Of a stretch of 38,390 nt of DNA, positions 15,160-23,448 are shown piece after piece. A program made the position numbers and the translations under genes. Every line of letters begins with the position of its first letter. Position 1 is the first letter of the stretch. This DNA comes from Chloroflexota bacterium (GTDB taxonomy: Bacteria; Chloroflexota; Anaerolineae; Anaerolineales; Villigracilaceae), in contig JAEWVF010000045.1 in the NCBI GenBank assembly GCA_023459215.1, positions 1-38,390 of the forward strand, in the 5' to 3' direction. Below the pieces are notes generated by a model. The model was not told the origin of the DNA. It made no database searches and saw only the letters and a program-made list of their open reading frames with translations.

Positions 15160-17226
15160 ATGGACATGGGCACAACCGCTGATATTGAACTGACCATCCA
15201 TCGCCATGAGCTGCAAGGCTACGCGGTGGATTTTCGCTATTCAGACAGTGACCCGCTTAACCAATCCGAAGTTCGGCTTGATGCCGGACAAGCGGCCTAC
15301 GCAACCTTCGACCTGGCCAGCCTGGAAGATTTCCTGGCGGCAGGAGATTTGAAAGGTTACGGTCAGGCGCTTACAGATGGGTTGTTCCAGAGCGAATCTT
15401 TGCGAACAGCCCTGGCCCAGGCGCGCGCTTCGGTCGAGCAGGCGCGAGGCAGCCTGCGTCTGCGCCTGAACATCCACCCCAGCGCCGGGGAACTGAACGT
15501 ATTGCGCTGGGAAACCCTGCTCGACCCGCAGAGCGGAATCTGCTTTTCGACCGACCAAAACATCCTTTTTTCGCGTTACCTGGCCAGCATGGATTGGCGC
15601 CCGGTACGCTTGCGCGCCAAAGGGGAGTTAAAAGCCCTGGTAGTAGTTGCCGCCCCAAATGGGTTGGAAACGTACAAGCTGGCAGCAGTCGATAAGGCAG
15701 CGGAACTGGACACTATCAAAGCCGGGCTGGATCAAATCCCGCTGGAAATCATCGAAAAGGCAACCGCAAACAATATCGTCGCAGCCTTGCAAACCGGCGA
15801 CTTCGACATCCTGTACCTCGTGGCGCATGGCACATTTGCCAACGGGGAGTCGCTGCTGTGGCTGGAGGCCGAAGATGGCTCCATCGCCCGCCTGCCGGGG
15901 AGTGACCTGGTCGCGCGCCTGCGCGAGTTGGAGCAACGCCCCAGGCTGATTATCCTGGCATCCTGCCAGAGCGCGGGGCGCGGAAAAGGCGATGTGCTGG
16001 CCGCGCTCGGCCCCAGGCTGGCATCTGCGGGAATCCCGGCTGTGGTGGCCATGCAAGACAACCTGACCATGGAAACCAACACAGCGTTGATGCCGATTTT
16101 CCTGACGGAATTACAAAAAGACGGGCAAATCGACCGGGCCTTGTCTGTCGCGCGCGGCCAGGTGCGGGAACGCCCCGACTGGTGGGTGCCGGCCCTGTTC
16201 ATGCGGCTAAAAAGCGGACGGGTATGGTACACCCCCGGTTTCGGCGGCCCGCGCGGCGAGTTTGAGAAATGGCCCTCGCTCTTGCGCGGGATTCAGTCCG
16301 GGCGCTGTACCCCGATTTTGGGTCCTGGATTAAACGATCCGTTAACCGGCTCGATACGCGACCTGGCGCAAGCCTGGGCCAATGAGTTGGAGTATCCGCT
16401 CGCCGCCCACGAACGGGAATCGCTGCCCCAGGTCGCCCAATACCGCGCGGTTGACCAATCCCGGTTTACAGCCGAAGATGAATGGCTGGCCCACCTGCGC
16501 GCGGCAATCTTGAAGCGCGCCCCTTTGCCGGAAGGATCCAATGTTTCCGGTCTCACCGTTGACAAACTGCTCGAAACTGCGCGCCAGCAGCTCGCCGCCC
16601 AGGACGAGTTCGAAACCTACAAGGTTTTGGCCCAAATCCCGGCCAAGGTTTTCATTACCGCCAACACCGACGAGTTGCTCGAGTGTGCTTTGCGCGAAGC
16701 CGGCAAAGAGCCGACAACCATGGTTTGTCCCTGGCGGGAATTCAGTGAAAAGACCGACCCATCCATGTACAGCCAGGATGATGATTTTGACCCGAGCGCG
16801 GAAAAACCGCTGGTGTATCACTTGTTTGGCCTTTTAAGTCAGCCGGAATCGCTGGTATTGACTGAAGATGACACGTTTGGCTTCTTAATTGGAATCACCC
16901 GGCACATGAAGAATATTCCCAGCCAGGTTGGGCGCGCCCTGGCCGATTCCGCGCTGCTGTTTCTGGGCTTCCAGGCAGAAGAATGGAATTTCAGGGTGGT
17001 GATGCAATCGCTCCTGGCCAAAGAAGGGAATAACCTGCTGCGCCGCCACGCCCACATCGCCGCCCAGATCGAACCGGACGAGGCTCGCCTGGTTGACCCT
17101 GGCCGGGCGCGGCGCTACCTGGAGACCTATTTTGGGCATAGTTCAGAGATCGAGATCAGCATTTTTTGGGGCACTGCCCGCGAGTTCATGAAAGAGCTTG
17201 CTGCGCGCCTTTCACCGCCAAGATGA
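15160..17226 (+). CDS. CHAT protease-like domain fused to SIR2-like domain (putative conflict-system effector)
   Basis: 688 residues with no signal peptide or membrane span. After an N-terminal beta-rich region (~1-100), residues ~100-350 form a CHAT (caspase-like) domain: the catalytic His is in LYLVAHG (H223) and the Cys in LIILASCQSAG (C269), followed by GIPAVVAMQ. Residues ~365-620 resemble SIR2-like NAD-binding domains: TPILGPGL (384-391), FITANTDELLE (N502), VYHLFG (H554), SLVLTEDD (564-571) and LFLGFQAEEWNF (600-611). GPGL replaces the usual GAG-S motif and Phe sits where the catalytic His of LHG is expected, so NADase activity is uncertain. The next gene, 13 bases on, encodes a STAND NTPase with WD40 repeats, its likely regulator. 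Start is 15160; an ATG two codons later is equally possible. Confidence 0.85.
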   Translation: MDMGTTADIELTIHRHELQGYAVDFRYSDSDPLNQSEVRLDAGQAAYATFDLASLEDFLAAGDLKGYGQALTDGLFQSESLRTALAQARASVEQARGSLRLRLNIHPSAGELNVLRWETLLDPQSGICFSTDQNILFSRYLASMDWRPVRLRAKGELKALVVVAAPNGLETYKLAAVDKAAELDTIKAGLDQIPLEIIEKATANNIVAALQTGDFDILYLVAHGTFANGESLLWLEAEDGSIARLPGSDLVARLRELEQRPRLIILASCQSAGRGKGDVLAALGPRLASAGIPAVVAMQDNLTMETNTALMPIFLTELQKDGQIDRALSVARGQVRERPDWWVPALFMRLKSGRVWYTPGFGGPRGEFEKWPSLLRGIQSGRCTPILGPGLNDPLTGSIRDLAQAWANELEYPLAAHERESLPQVAQYRAVDQSRFTAEDEWLAHLRAAILKRAPLPEGSNVSGLTVDKLLETARQQLAAQDEFETYKVLAQIPAKVFITANTDELLECALREAGKEPTTMVCPWREFSEKTDPSMYSQDDDFDPSAEKPLVYHLFGLLSQPESLVLTEDDTFGFLIGITRHMKNIPSQVGRALADSALLFLGFQAEEWNFRVVMQSLLAKEGNNLLRRHAHIAAQIEPDEARLVDPGRARRYLETYFGHSSEIEISIFWGTAREFMKELAARLSPPR

Positions 17227-17239
17227 TGAGGCAGGATTC

Positions 17240-20200
17240 ATGACGACGAACAATCCCTATGTTGGCCCGCGCTCTTTCTCGAAATCTGAGACCCTTTATG
17301 GCCGCGACCGCGAACTGCGCATCCTGACCGACCGCCTGATCGCCGAACGCATTGTTCTCTTGCACTCCCCCTCGGGAGCCGGAAAAACATCCCTGGTACA
17401 GGCCGGGCTAATCCCGGAGTTGTTGCAGGAGGGCTTTTTTGTTCACCCAACCATCCGCGTCAACGCAGAGTACCCTGCCGATCTGCTAAAAGCATCCGAT
17501 ACCCTGAGCGACGCCAGGCGCTTTAATCGTTTCACCTTCAGCACACTCCTTTCCCTGGAAGAAAAGTATCCGCCCGAACAAAGGACAAAGCTCAACCGCC
17601 TGATGCGACTCTCGCTGGGCGATTACCTTGCGCTGCGTTCGCTTGAAGATGAGCGGGATGGGCCGGAATTCCTGATTTTTGACCAGTTCGAAGAAATTAT
17701 TGCCCTCGACCCGAATGACCGCGTTTCAAAAAATTCATTTTTCAGCCAGTTAAGAACGGTTCTCAGGAATCGCAACCGCTGGGCCTTGTTCGTCATGCGC
17801 ACCGATTATGTTGGCGCCCTGGAACCTTACGCTAAAAACATTCCAACTTACTTCGGCAACACTTTTCACCTGGAATTACTGGGGGCAAAAGCCGCCCAGG
17901 AGGCCATCCAGCTTCCGGCCAAAAAGGCAGGGATCGATTTTGTCGACTCTGCCGCCCAAAAACTGGTTGATGACCTGCGCAAAATCCACGTGCAAGCCAT
18001 GGATGGAAGCGTCCAGGATCAATTGGGGCTTTACATCGAACCGGTACAGCTACAGGTTGTCTGCTACCGACTGTGGGAAAACAAACAGGCAGACAAAACA
18101 ACCATCGACGAGCATGACCTAGCCAACGTTGGCGATGTCAACCAATCCCTGGCTGAGTATTATGCCTTGAGTGTTACCAAAGCTGCCGAAGCAACCCAGA
18201 TTCCGGAGCGCAGCATCCGCGAATGGTTCGATCAGAAGCTGATCACGCCCGAAGGGACGCGCGCCCTGGTGCGGATCGGGGTCGACGTCAGCGAGGGGCT
18301 GCCCAACGAAGCCATCCGCAGCATCGAGAGTTCCCACCTGATCCGCCCCGAAAAAAGGGCTGGACGCATCTGGTATGAACTCGCGCACGACCGTTTGATT
18401 GAACCGATCCGAACGGATAATAAAAAATGGTTCGATGCAAACCTGAACCTTTTCCAACGCCAAGCCAAGCTCTGGACGGAACAAGGCCGAGGCGAAGGGC
18501 TGCTCTTGCGCAGCCGCGAGTTGGAAACCGCCGAAAAAGAGGCCAAAAGCATCATCCTGACCCCAGACGAATCGGCTTTTCTGCTGGCCTGCCGCGCTTT
18601 ACGGCAACGCGAGTTACGCGACCAAAATCAACGCCGTATGATAGCCATCGGTTTTCTTGTTTCCATCGCCTTGTTTTTTGTGGCGGTATTTTTTAGCATC
18701 AGCGCCATGATCGCCAACCGCAGTTTTGAAGCCGAGGCCATCAAAGCCCAAAATGCCAGCACCCAGGCGATTGCCCAACAATCCACTGCCCAGGCGGCCA
18801 GCACAAAAGCGATTGCCCAGCAATCCACCGCCCAGGCCGCCAGCACCCAGGCAGTCGCGCAGCGATCCACGGCGCAAGCGGCCAGTTTCGAAGCACAGGC
18901 CAACGCCCGTTCAGCGGCCACCGCCCGGGCCAATGCCGAAATCGAGAAAAACAAAGCCAACGAACAAGAGTTGCTGGTTCGCGAACAAAAACTATCGGCG
19001 CGGGCCAATGAATTGGCGGCGCAATCCATTTTGGCCCAGAATCGCGGCCAGGAAAGCCTGTCCATCCTGTTGGCAATCGAAGCGTTTAATATTGCGGATA
19101 ATTCCAGCACACGCAGCCAACTTCTAAGCATTCTTAACCTGCGCGGACGGTTGTTTTTAACCAATTCGAGTCAGGCGGGAACTTCGCCAACTCTGGGCTT
19201 TGGCCCGAACGGCGAAAGCGTCATCTCCAATAATTTCTACGGCTGCGCTCCAGAGAGCAAACATTACCTGTGCAGGGAAGGTGTCTTAAAAACATGGCAA
19301 ATCAAAAAATTTGCGGCGGGCAGCGGGCGTGAAATTGTCGAGATCACCCAGAGCATGACCGTCGAAGAAAAAGACGGTATGCTGGATACGTTTGCCCTTA
19401 GCCCGGACGGTAAAAACATCGTCTCGGCCTATTGCATCCCAAACTCAGGAAATATTGTGCGTTGCCAGGAAGAGAAACTCATCTTCCGGGATGCAAGTAA
19501 CCTGGCATCCCTTGATAAAGAAGTTGTCATCGCCCAAAATTCCTACAACACCCGCAACGTTTTGCTGGCCTACAGCCCAGACGGCAAAATCCTGGCGGTT
19601 GCCATCAACGATGCCAATATCCTCTTCCTGGAAACGGACAGCTATAGCGAAAAAGTCAGTTTCGAGGCTCAGAACGGGATATCCCAAATCGCATTCAGCC
19701 CGGATGGCAAAACCCTGGCTTTTGTCGGCGGTTATGACAATAACCTAACCTTTATCAACCTGGAAAATATGGAAAGCGCCAGCGTACAAATCCCATCGAA
19801 AACAAGGGCGTTAATCAGTTTAGCTTACAGTCCCGATGGCCGGCAGCTTGCCCTGGGCAGCAGTGAAGGATTAATGCTGTTATGGAATTTACAGGAAAAT
19901 GCAATCAGCGGGCAGATGTACGACCGTCAGGGCCGCGTGCTCAGGCTGGCATTCAGCCCGGATGGAAAGATTCTGGTTGCCGGGCACGATAACTATTACC
20001 TGACCATGTGGGATGTACAGAGCCGCCAGCCTTTGTTCAGGCCGATTTTGCGGCATACCGGCAGCGTTTATGGCCTGGCATTTAGCAATGACGGAACCAC
20101 GCTCGCATCAGCAGGCAATGAGATTGTTTTGTGGGATATGTCACCCCCATCCTGGTTGAAAAATTCCTGCAACCTCGCCGGGCGCAACCTGGGTCAAACC

Positions 20201-20269
20201 GAATGGCAGCAATATTTCCCGGACGAAGAGTACCGCTCCACCTGCCCTCAATGGCCCGCCGGCAAGTAA
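17240..20269 (+). CDS. nSTAND-type P-loop NTPase with one membrane span, helical repeat linker and WD40-like propeller
   Basis: About 1009 residues from the ATG at 17240, preceded by GAGG and 13 bases after the CHAT-SIR2 stop. Residues ~1-380 are a STAND NTPase: NPYVGPRSF, Walker A SPSGAGKTS (43-51), Walker B EFLIFDQFEEI (143-153) and a winged-helix-like YELAHDRLIEPI (~379-390). A single membrane helix lies at ~467-491. A linker holds three copies of a 14-residue repeat (506-547), then a charged helical stretch to ~610. Residues ~640-965 contain WD40-type blades (repeated AFSPDGK with terminal LWDM/MWDV). Such proteins bind a trigger through the repeats and then oligomerise and activate a partner. 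Cysteine pairs occur in the C-terminal half (about 669/678, 732/742, 978/1002), consistent with an extracytoplasmic propeller. Confidence 0.85.
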   Translation: MTTNNPYVGPRSFSKSETLYGRDRELRILTDRLIAERIVLLHSPSGAGKTSLVQAGLIPELLQEGFFVHPTIRVNAEYPADLLKASDTLSDARRFNRFTFSTLLSLEEKYPPEQRTKLNRLMRLSLGDYLALRSLEDERDGPEFLIFDQFEEIIALDPNDRVSKNSFFSQLRTVLRNRNRWALFVMRTDYVGALEPYAKNIPTYFGNTFHLELLGAKAAQEAIQLPAKKAGIDFVDSAAQKLVDDLRKIHVQAMDGSVQDQLGLYIEPVQLQVVCYRLWENKQADKTTIDEHDLANVGDVNQSLAEYYALSVTKAAEATQIPERSIREWFDQKLITPEGTRALVRIGVDVSEGLPNEAIRSIESSHLIRPEKRAGRIWYELAHDRLIEPIRTDNKKWFDANLNLFQRQAKLWTEQGRGEGLLLRSRELETAEKEAKSIILTPDESAFLLACRALRQRELRDQNQRRMIAIGFLVSIALFFVAVFFSISAMIANRSFEAEAIKAQNASTQAIAQQSTAQAASTKAIAQQSTAQAASTQAVAQRSTAQAASFEAQANARSAATARANAEIEKNKANEQELLVREQKLSARANELAAQSILAQNRGQESLSILLAIEAFNIADNSSTRSQLLSILNLRGRLFLTNSSQAGTSPTLGFGPNGESVISNNFYGCAPESKHYLCREGVLKTWQIKKFAAGSGREIVEITQSMTVEEKDGMLDTFALSPDGKNIVSAYCIPNSGNIVRCQEEKLIFRDASNLASLDKEVVIAQNSYNTRNVLLAYSPDGKILAVAINDANILFLETDSYSEKVSFEAQNGISQIAFSPDGKTLAFVGGYDNNLTFINLENMESASVQIPSKTRALISLAYSPDGRQLALGSSEGLMLLWNLQENAISGQMYDRQGRVLRLAFSPDGKILVAGHDNYYLTMWDVQSRQPLFRPILRHTGSVYGLAFSNDGTTLASAGNEIVLWDMSPPSWLKNSCNLAGRNLGQTEWQQYFPDEEYRSTCPQWPAGK
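18755..18880 (+). repeat. three 42-bp tandem repeats in the STAND gene linker
   Basis: Copies are at 18755-18796, 18797-18838 and 18839-18880, coding for ASTQAIAQQSTAQA and two variants. They lie just after the membrane helix and differ mostly at third codon positions, so the protein repeat is being kept. Confidence 0.9.
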
Positions 20270-20296
20270 CACAACCTTGTTGCCAAATTAACAAAA

Positions 20297-20326
20297 AATC
20301 AGCGCGAGAGTAGTCTCGCGCTGATT
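20297..20326. terminator. convergent terminator between the STAND and clpS-like genes
   Basis: A perfect 13-bp stem (20297-20309 with 20314-20326, loop GTAG). The run of A on the left (20293-20298) gives a U tract only on the minus strand, so it is mainly the terminator of the minus-strand pair; it may also slow plus-strand transcription. Confidence 0.8.
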
Positions 20327-20328
20327 CG

Positions 20329-20631
20329 TTATTCCGGTTCCATCGAAAAGTGGAGCGGATAGCCTTCTATCCCGGCTGCAAAATGAGCTTTGTTAATACG
20401 CGCCTGGGCTTCAGCCTTGGGCAGGGTCTGGACATAAGCAGCGCCGCTGTAATGGGCCTCGAACATGATATTGACCGCATCCGGTGGGCTGACCATGAAA
20501 ATGGTTCGCAGCACATGCACGACAAAATCCATTGGGGTGACATCATCGTTATGGATGATGACCCGGTAAAGCGGCTCCAGTTCCGTTTCCGAAACCGGGA
20601 TGATTTCGGGCGTGACCTGGCGCAGGATCAT
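20329..20631 (-). CDS. clpS: ClpS-like ATP-dependent protease adaptor
   Basis: 100 residues from the ATG at 20631, which overlaps the ROK kinase stop by four bases (ATGA). The core YRVIIHNDDVTPMDFVVHVL (about 22-41) is the ClpS signature: the Asn-Asp-Asp region contacts the N-degron alpha-amino group. ClpS delivers N-end-rule substrates to the Clp chaperone-protease. The later typical EGYPLHFSMEPE end is also family-like. Homologues in Chloroflexota and plants often differ in substrate pocket, so specificity is not assured. The overlap implies translational coupling with an apparently unrelated sugar kinase. Confidence 0.85.
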   Translation of the reverse strand: MILRQVTPEIIPVSETELEPLYRVIIHNDDVTPMDFVVHVLRTIFMVSPPDAVNIMFEAHYSGAAYVQTLPKAEAQARINKAHFAAGIEGYPLHFSMEPE

Positions 20632-21659
20632 GAACGATTCTGGTAGAGAGCTGCCAGCGCCGCACCAATCGCCTGCGACAAATCGCCAAGCGCCGCCGGG
20701 ACAATGCTGATGGTATCGCGCTGGGCCGGCCACAAGTAGGCGCGGGCCGTTTCGCGCAAAATCCCCAAGTAGCGCTCGCGGAAAGCAGTGGAGGTCGCTT
20801 CGGGATCCATCAAACCACCGCCAATCACCACAAATTTGGGGTCAAGCACCATCGCCAGCATGGCAACATGCAGGCCGAGAGCCTTGGCCTGGAAATCAAA
20901 AATTTCGAGGGCAAGCGGGTCGCCTTTTTGGGCCAGGCCGCGCAGGCTGAAGGCTTTTTCTTTGGCTGGTTTGGTTGATTTCGCCAATTCGTGATCAGGA
21001 TATTTTGGCAAACGTTCTTCCAACAAGTAGGGCAGCCCCGAGAGACTGGTATAGACTTCGACGCAGCCCCAGGTGCGGCCGCAACCGCAGGGGTAGGGCT
21101 TGGTATCCATCAGGTGCAGCGGAGCCGGCATATGGCTGGCTTCCATCCCGGCCAGGGTATCGCCATCCAGGGCCAGTCCGCTTTGGTCAACGAAGGCGCA
21201 GCCCAGACCCGATCCGGGGGCGAGCAAGACAACCGTCCCGCTGCTGTTGCCGCGCGCGTGTTGGGCCTCGGCCACACCGCCCATGTTGCCGTCATTGCCA
21301 ACAATCAGCGGAACCGCCCGCCCGGCGCGCTCGGCCAGGGCATTGCTGTAAGCAGTATGCACATCGAACCCGGCAAACTCCGCCGGCAGATTGGGCGATT
21401 TATCGAAAACACCATAACGCTGGAACGGACCGGGAATCGCCAGCCCCACCCCGCCAACCTGTCCCCACTCCAGGTTATTCTGTTCGAGATAGGTGTTGAT
21501 GGCTTCCACCCAGCCGCGCACGACAGCTTCCGGCCCATGCGCCGAATTGGTGGGAGATTGCAGTAATTTGGTCGAAATCGTTGTACCATCGCTCCAAACC
21601 CCGCCAACTTTCGAGGTGGTCGCGCCGCCATCCGTGCCGATATAAATCAGTTTGCTCAT
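20628..21659 (-). CDS. ROK-family sugar kinase (glucokinase-like)
   Basis: 343 residues. The N-terminal phosphate loop is IGTDGGATTSKVGG (7-20); GVGLAIPGPFQ (~70) and LIVGNDGNMGGVAEAQ (~118, with the catalytic Asp) follow, then GSGLGCAFV. The zinc motif is CGCGRTWGCVE near 192, one residue longer between CG and GC than the usual CxCGxxGCxE. It phosphorylates a hexose such as glucose or N-acetyl-hexosamine with ATP; the sugar is not defined. A minus-strand TATAAT-like box (21703-21698) and GGAAGG upstream support the start. It shares its transcript with the ClpS-like gene. Confidence 0.9.
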   Translation of the reverse strand: MSKLIYIGTDGGATTSKVGGVWSDGTTISTKLLQSPTNSAHGPEAVVRGWVEAINTYLEQNNLEWGQVGGVGLAIPGPFQRYGVFDKSPNLPAEFAGFDVHTAYSNALAERAGRAVPLIVGNDGNMGGVAEAQHARGNSSGTVVLLAPGSGLGCAFVDQSGLALDGDTLAGMEASHMPAPLHLMDTKPYPCGCGRTWGCVEVYTSLSGLPYLLEERLPKYPDHELAKSTKPAKEKAFSLRGLAQKGDPLALEIFDFQAKALGLHVAMLAMVLDPKFVVIGGGLMDPEATSTAFRERYLGILRETARAYLWPAQRDTISIVPAALGDLSQAIGAALAALYQNRS

Positions 21660-21697
21660 ATTTTGCTACCTTCCGGGCTGTATTTTTGCAAGTTCCT

Positions 21698-21703
21698 ATT
21701 ATA
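21698..21703 (-). promoter_or_regulatory. -10 box of the ROK-clpS transcript
   Basis: Reads TATAAT on the minus strand, 38 bases before the ATG; no good -35 is seen at normal spacing. Confidence 0.4.
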
Positions 21704-21818
21704 CTGTCTGATTGACGCGCCGGAGGCTAAAACGAAACGATATTGTTTTTTGTATATATTTCAATGTGTTCCTTTCTAACTATGGTATCCTTAACCATCA
21801 TTTTTCGGGAGTTGCCGC

Positions 21819-22454
21819 ATGTATATCGCCATCGAAGGTGTGATCGGGGTCGGCAAGACCACGCTGGCGCGCCTGCTCCAGCCGCGTTTTGAGAACAGCG
21901 AAATCCTGCTCGAAGTGTTCGAGGAAAACCCGTTCCTGTCCGATTTTTATGGGGACAGGGCGCGCTATGCTTTCCAAACCCAGATTTTCTTCCTGCTCAG
22001 CCGCTATCGCCAGCAAAACAGCACCGTCCCAGCCATTTTGAACAGCGGCAAAAACCTGTTTGCCGATTACACCTTCGCCAAAGACTCGCTATTTGCGCGC
22101 ATCAACCTGGATGGGGATGAGTTGACCATGTACCACCGTGTGCACGAGGCACTGGCCGAGAAAATTCCGCTGCCAGACCTGACGGTTTATCTTTCAGCCA
22201 GCGTCGATACCCTCATGGCGCGCATCGCCTTGCGCGACCGCCCTTATGAACGCGCCATGGAACGCAGTTACATTGCCGAGCTGGCCGCCGCTTACGATGA
22301 TTTCTTTGAGCAAACCAGCGGGCCAAAACTCATCATCGACAGCAACCCGATTGATTTTGTGCGTTACCCCGAACATTTAAATTTGATTGAAAACCGCATC
22401 CGCGAGGCGCTGGGGATCAACCCCTTCCAGCCGACGCTGATCGATGGAGATTGA
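21819..22454 (+). CDS. deoxynucleoside kinase (dCK/dGK family)
   Basis: 211 residues. The P-loop EGVIGVGKTTLAR is at 6-18. FEENPFLSDFY (~34), FFLLSRYRQQ (~56) and LFADYTFAKDSLFA (~77) match the dNK family substrate site. The LID arginines are in ALRDRPYERAME (~138). It phosphorylates deoxyadenosine, deoxyguanosine or deoxycytidine for nucleotide salvage; which one cannot be told. Cytosolic. CGGGAG lies nine bases upstream of the ATG. Its end overlaps the next gene's possible first start. Confidence 0.9.
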   Translation: MYIAIEGVIGVGKTTLARLLQPRFENSEILLEVFEENPFLSDFYGDRARYAFQTQIFFLLSRYRQQNSTVPAILNSGKNLFADYTFAKDSLFARINLDGDELTMYHRVHEALAEKIPLPDLTVYLSASVDTLMARIALRDRPYERAMERSYIAELAAAYDDFFEQTSGPKLIIDSNPIDFVRYPEHLNLIENRIREALGINPFQPTLIDGD

Positions 22455-22455
22455 A

Positions 22456-23445
22456 ATGCGGATCACCCGTGAAATGCTCATCAAACTGGCGCGTGATACT
22501 GTCGAGAAGCGCTTTAAACCCGACCCAAGCGCTATCGCCGTTTTCCTGGTCGGTTCGGTGCTGCGGGATGAACCGTTGCTCGGCGGCGCGACCGACATCG
22601 ATTTGCTGGTCATTACCAAAGGCGAACCGCCGCGCGAACGCGAAATCAGCAAACTCTCGAACGAGATTCACCTCGATATCCTGTTCGAGGCCGAAAACCT
22701 GTACGCCAAACCGCGCGAACTGCGCGGCGACCCCTGGCGCGGTTGGACGATGTGGGATCCGCTGCTCCTGCACGAAAAAGGCAAATTTTTCGAATATACC
22801 CAATCGAGCCTGCGCGCCCAGTTTGAGGAGACTGCCAACATCCTGGCGCGTTCGCGCGCCCTGGCCAGCCCGGCCCGCGAAGCCTGGACGATGGCCCAGT
22901 TGAGCGGCGAAATCTCGCTGCGCGAATACCTGGGTTTGGTCGAAAAAGCCGCCAATGCGCTGGCCGTCTTGAGCGGATTTCCCCTGGCCGAACGGCGCTT
23001 CCTGCTCGAATTCCCGCAGCGCGCCGCGCTGGTTGGCCTGCCCGATTTGGGCGATACCCCGCTGGCCCTGATCGGCGGCCTGGAACTGGAGCCGGAGACC
23101 CTGCGCGGTTGGCTGCCGGATTGGGAAAACGCCTTCCTGCGCGCGGCCCAAACCTCGCTCGATGCGCGCATCCACCCCGCCCGTTTGGAATACTACAAGA
23201 TGGCCATCCTGGCGCTGTTGGATAACCCAACCCCGCTGGCCGCGCTCTGGCCGTTCTTGAATACCTGGTCTCTGGCCGCCGAAAGCGGGGGCCTTGACGC
23301 GCCCCAGCAGGAAACCTGGCAGGCCGTTCAGTCCAGACTGCGCCTCGACCCACAGGGGCTGTCCCTGCGCCTGCAAGGCCTGGATCACTTCCTGGACGCG
23401 CTGGAAGAGAAACTGGACGAGATGACCGCCCAATATGGCTTATAG
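22456..23445 (+). CDS. nucleotidyltransferase-fold protein of unknown substrate
   Basis: About 329 residues from the ATG at 22456, which has GGAG six bases upstream; an ATG at 22444 inside the previous gene is the alternative. Near residue 27 is FLVGSVLRDEPLLGGATDIDLLV, the GS...DxD motif of polymerase-beta-like nucleotidyltransferases, and LDILF (~73) supplies the third acidic residue. The remaining ~220 residues are helical and unfamiliar. No HEPN or antitoxin partner is adjacent, so a MNT/HEPN toxin-antitoxin reading is not supported. Tight linkage to the deoxynucleoside kinase suggests nucleotide-related work, but that is inference. Confidence 0.78.
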   Translation: MRITREMLIKLARDTVEKRFKPDPSAIAVFLVGSVLRDEPLLGGATDIDLLVITKGEPPREREISKLSNEIHLDILFEAENLYAKPRELRGDPWRGWTMWDPLLLHEKGKFFEYTQSSLRAQFEETANILARSRALASPAREAWTMAQLSGEISLREYLGLVEKAANALAVLSGFPLAERRFLLEFPQRAALVGLPDLGDTPLALIGGLELEPETLRGWLPDWENAFLRAAQTSLDARIHPARLEYYKMAILALLDNPTPLAALWPFLNTWSLAAESGGLDAPQQETWQAVQSRLRLDPQGLSLRLQGLDHFLDALEEKLDEMTAQYGL

Positions 23446-23448
23446 CCT

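Noticed and set aside
17198..17239. Upstream start of the STAND gene overlapping the CHAT-SIR2 gene
   Set aside because: The ATG at 17240 has a ribosome binding site and gives the conserved NPYVGPRSF opening close to the N-terminus.
22444..23445. MNT/HEPN-type toxin-antitoxin locus
   Set aside because: There is no adjacent HEPN gene and the nucleotidyltransferase is too long for MNT antitoxins.
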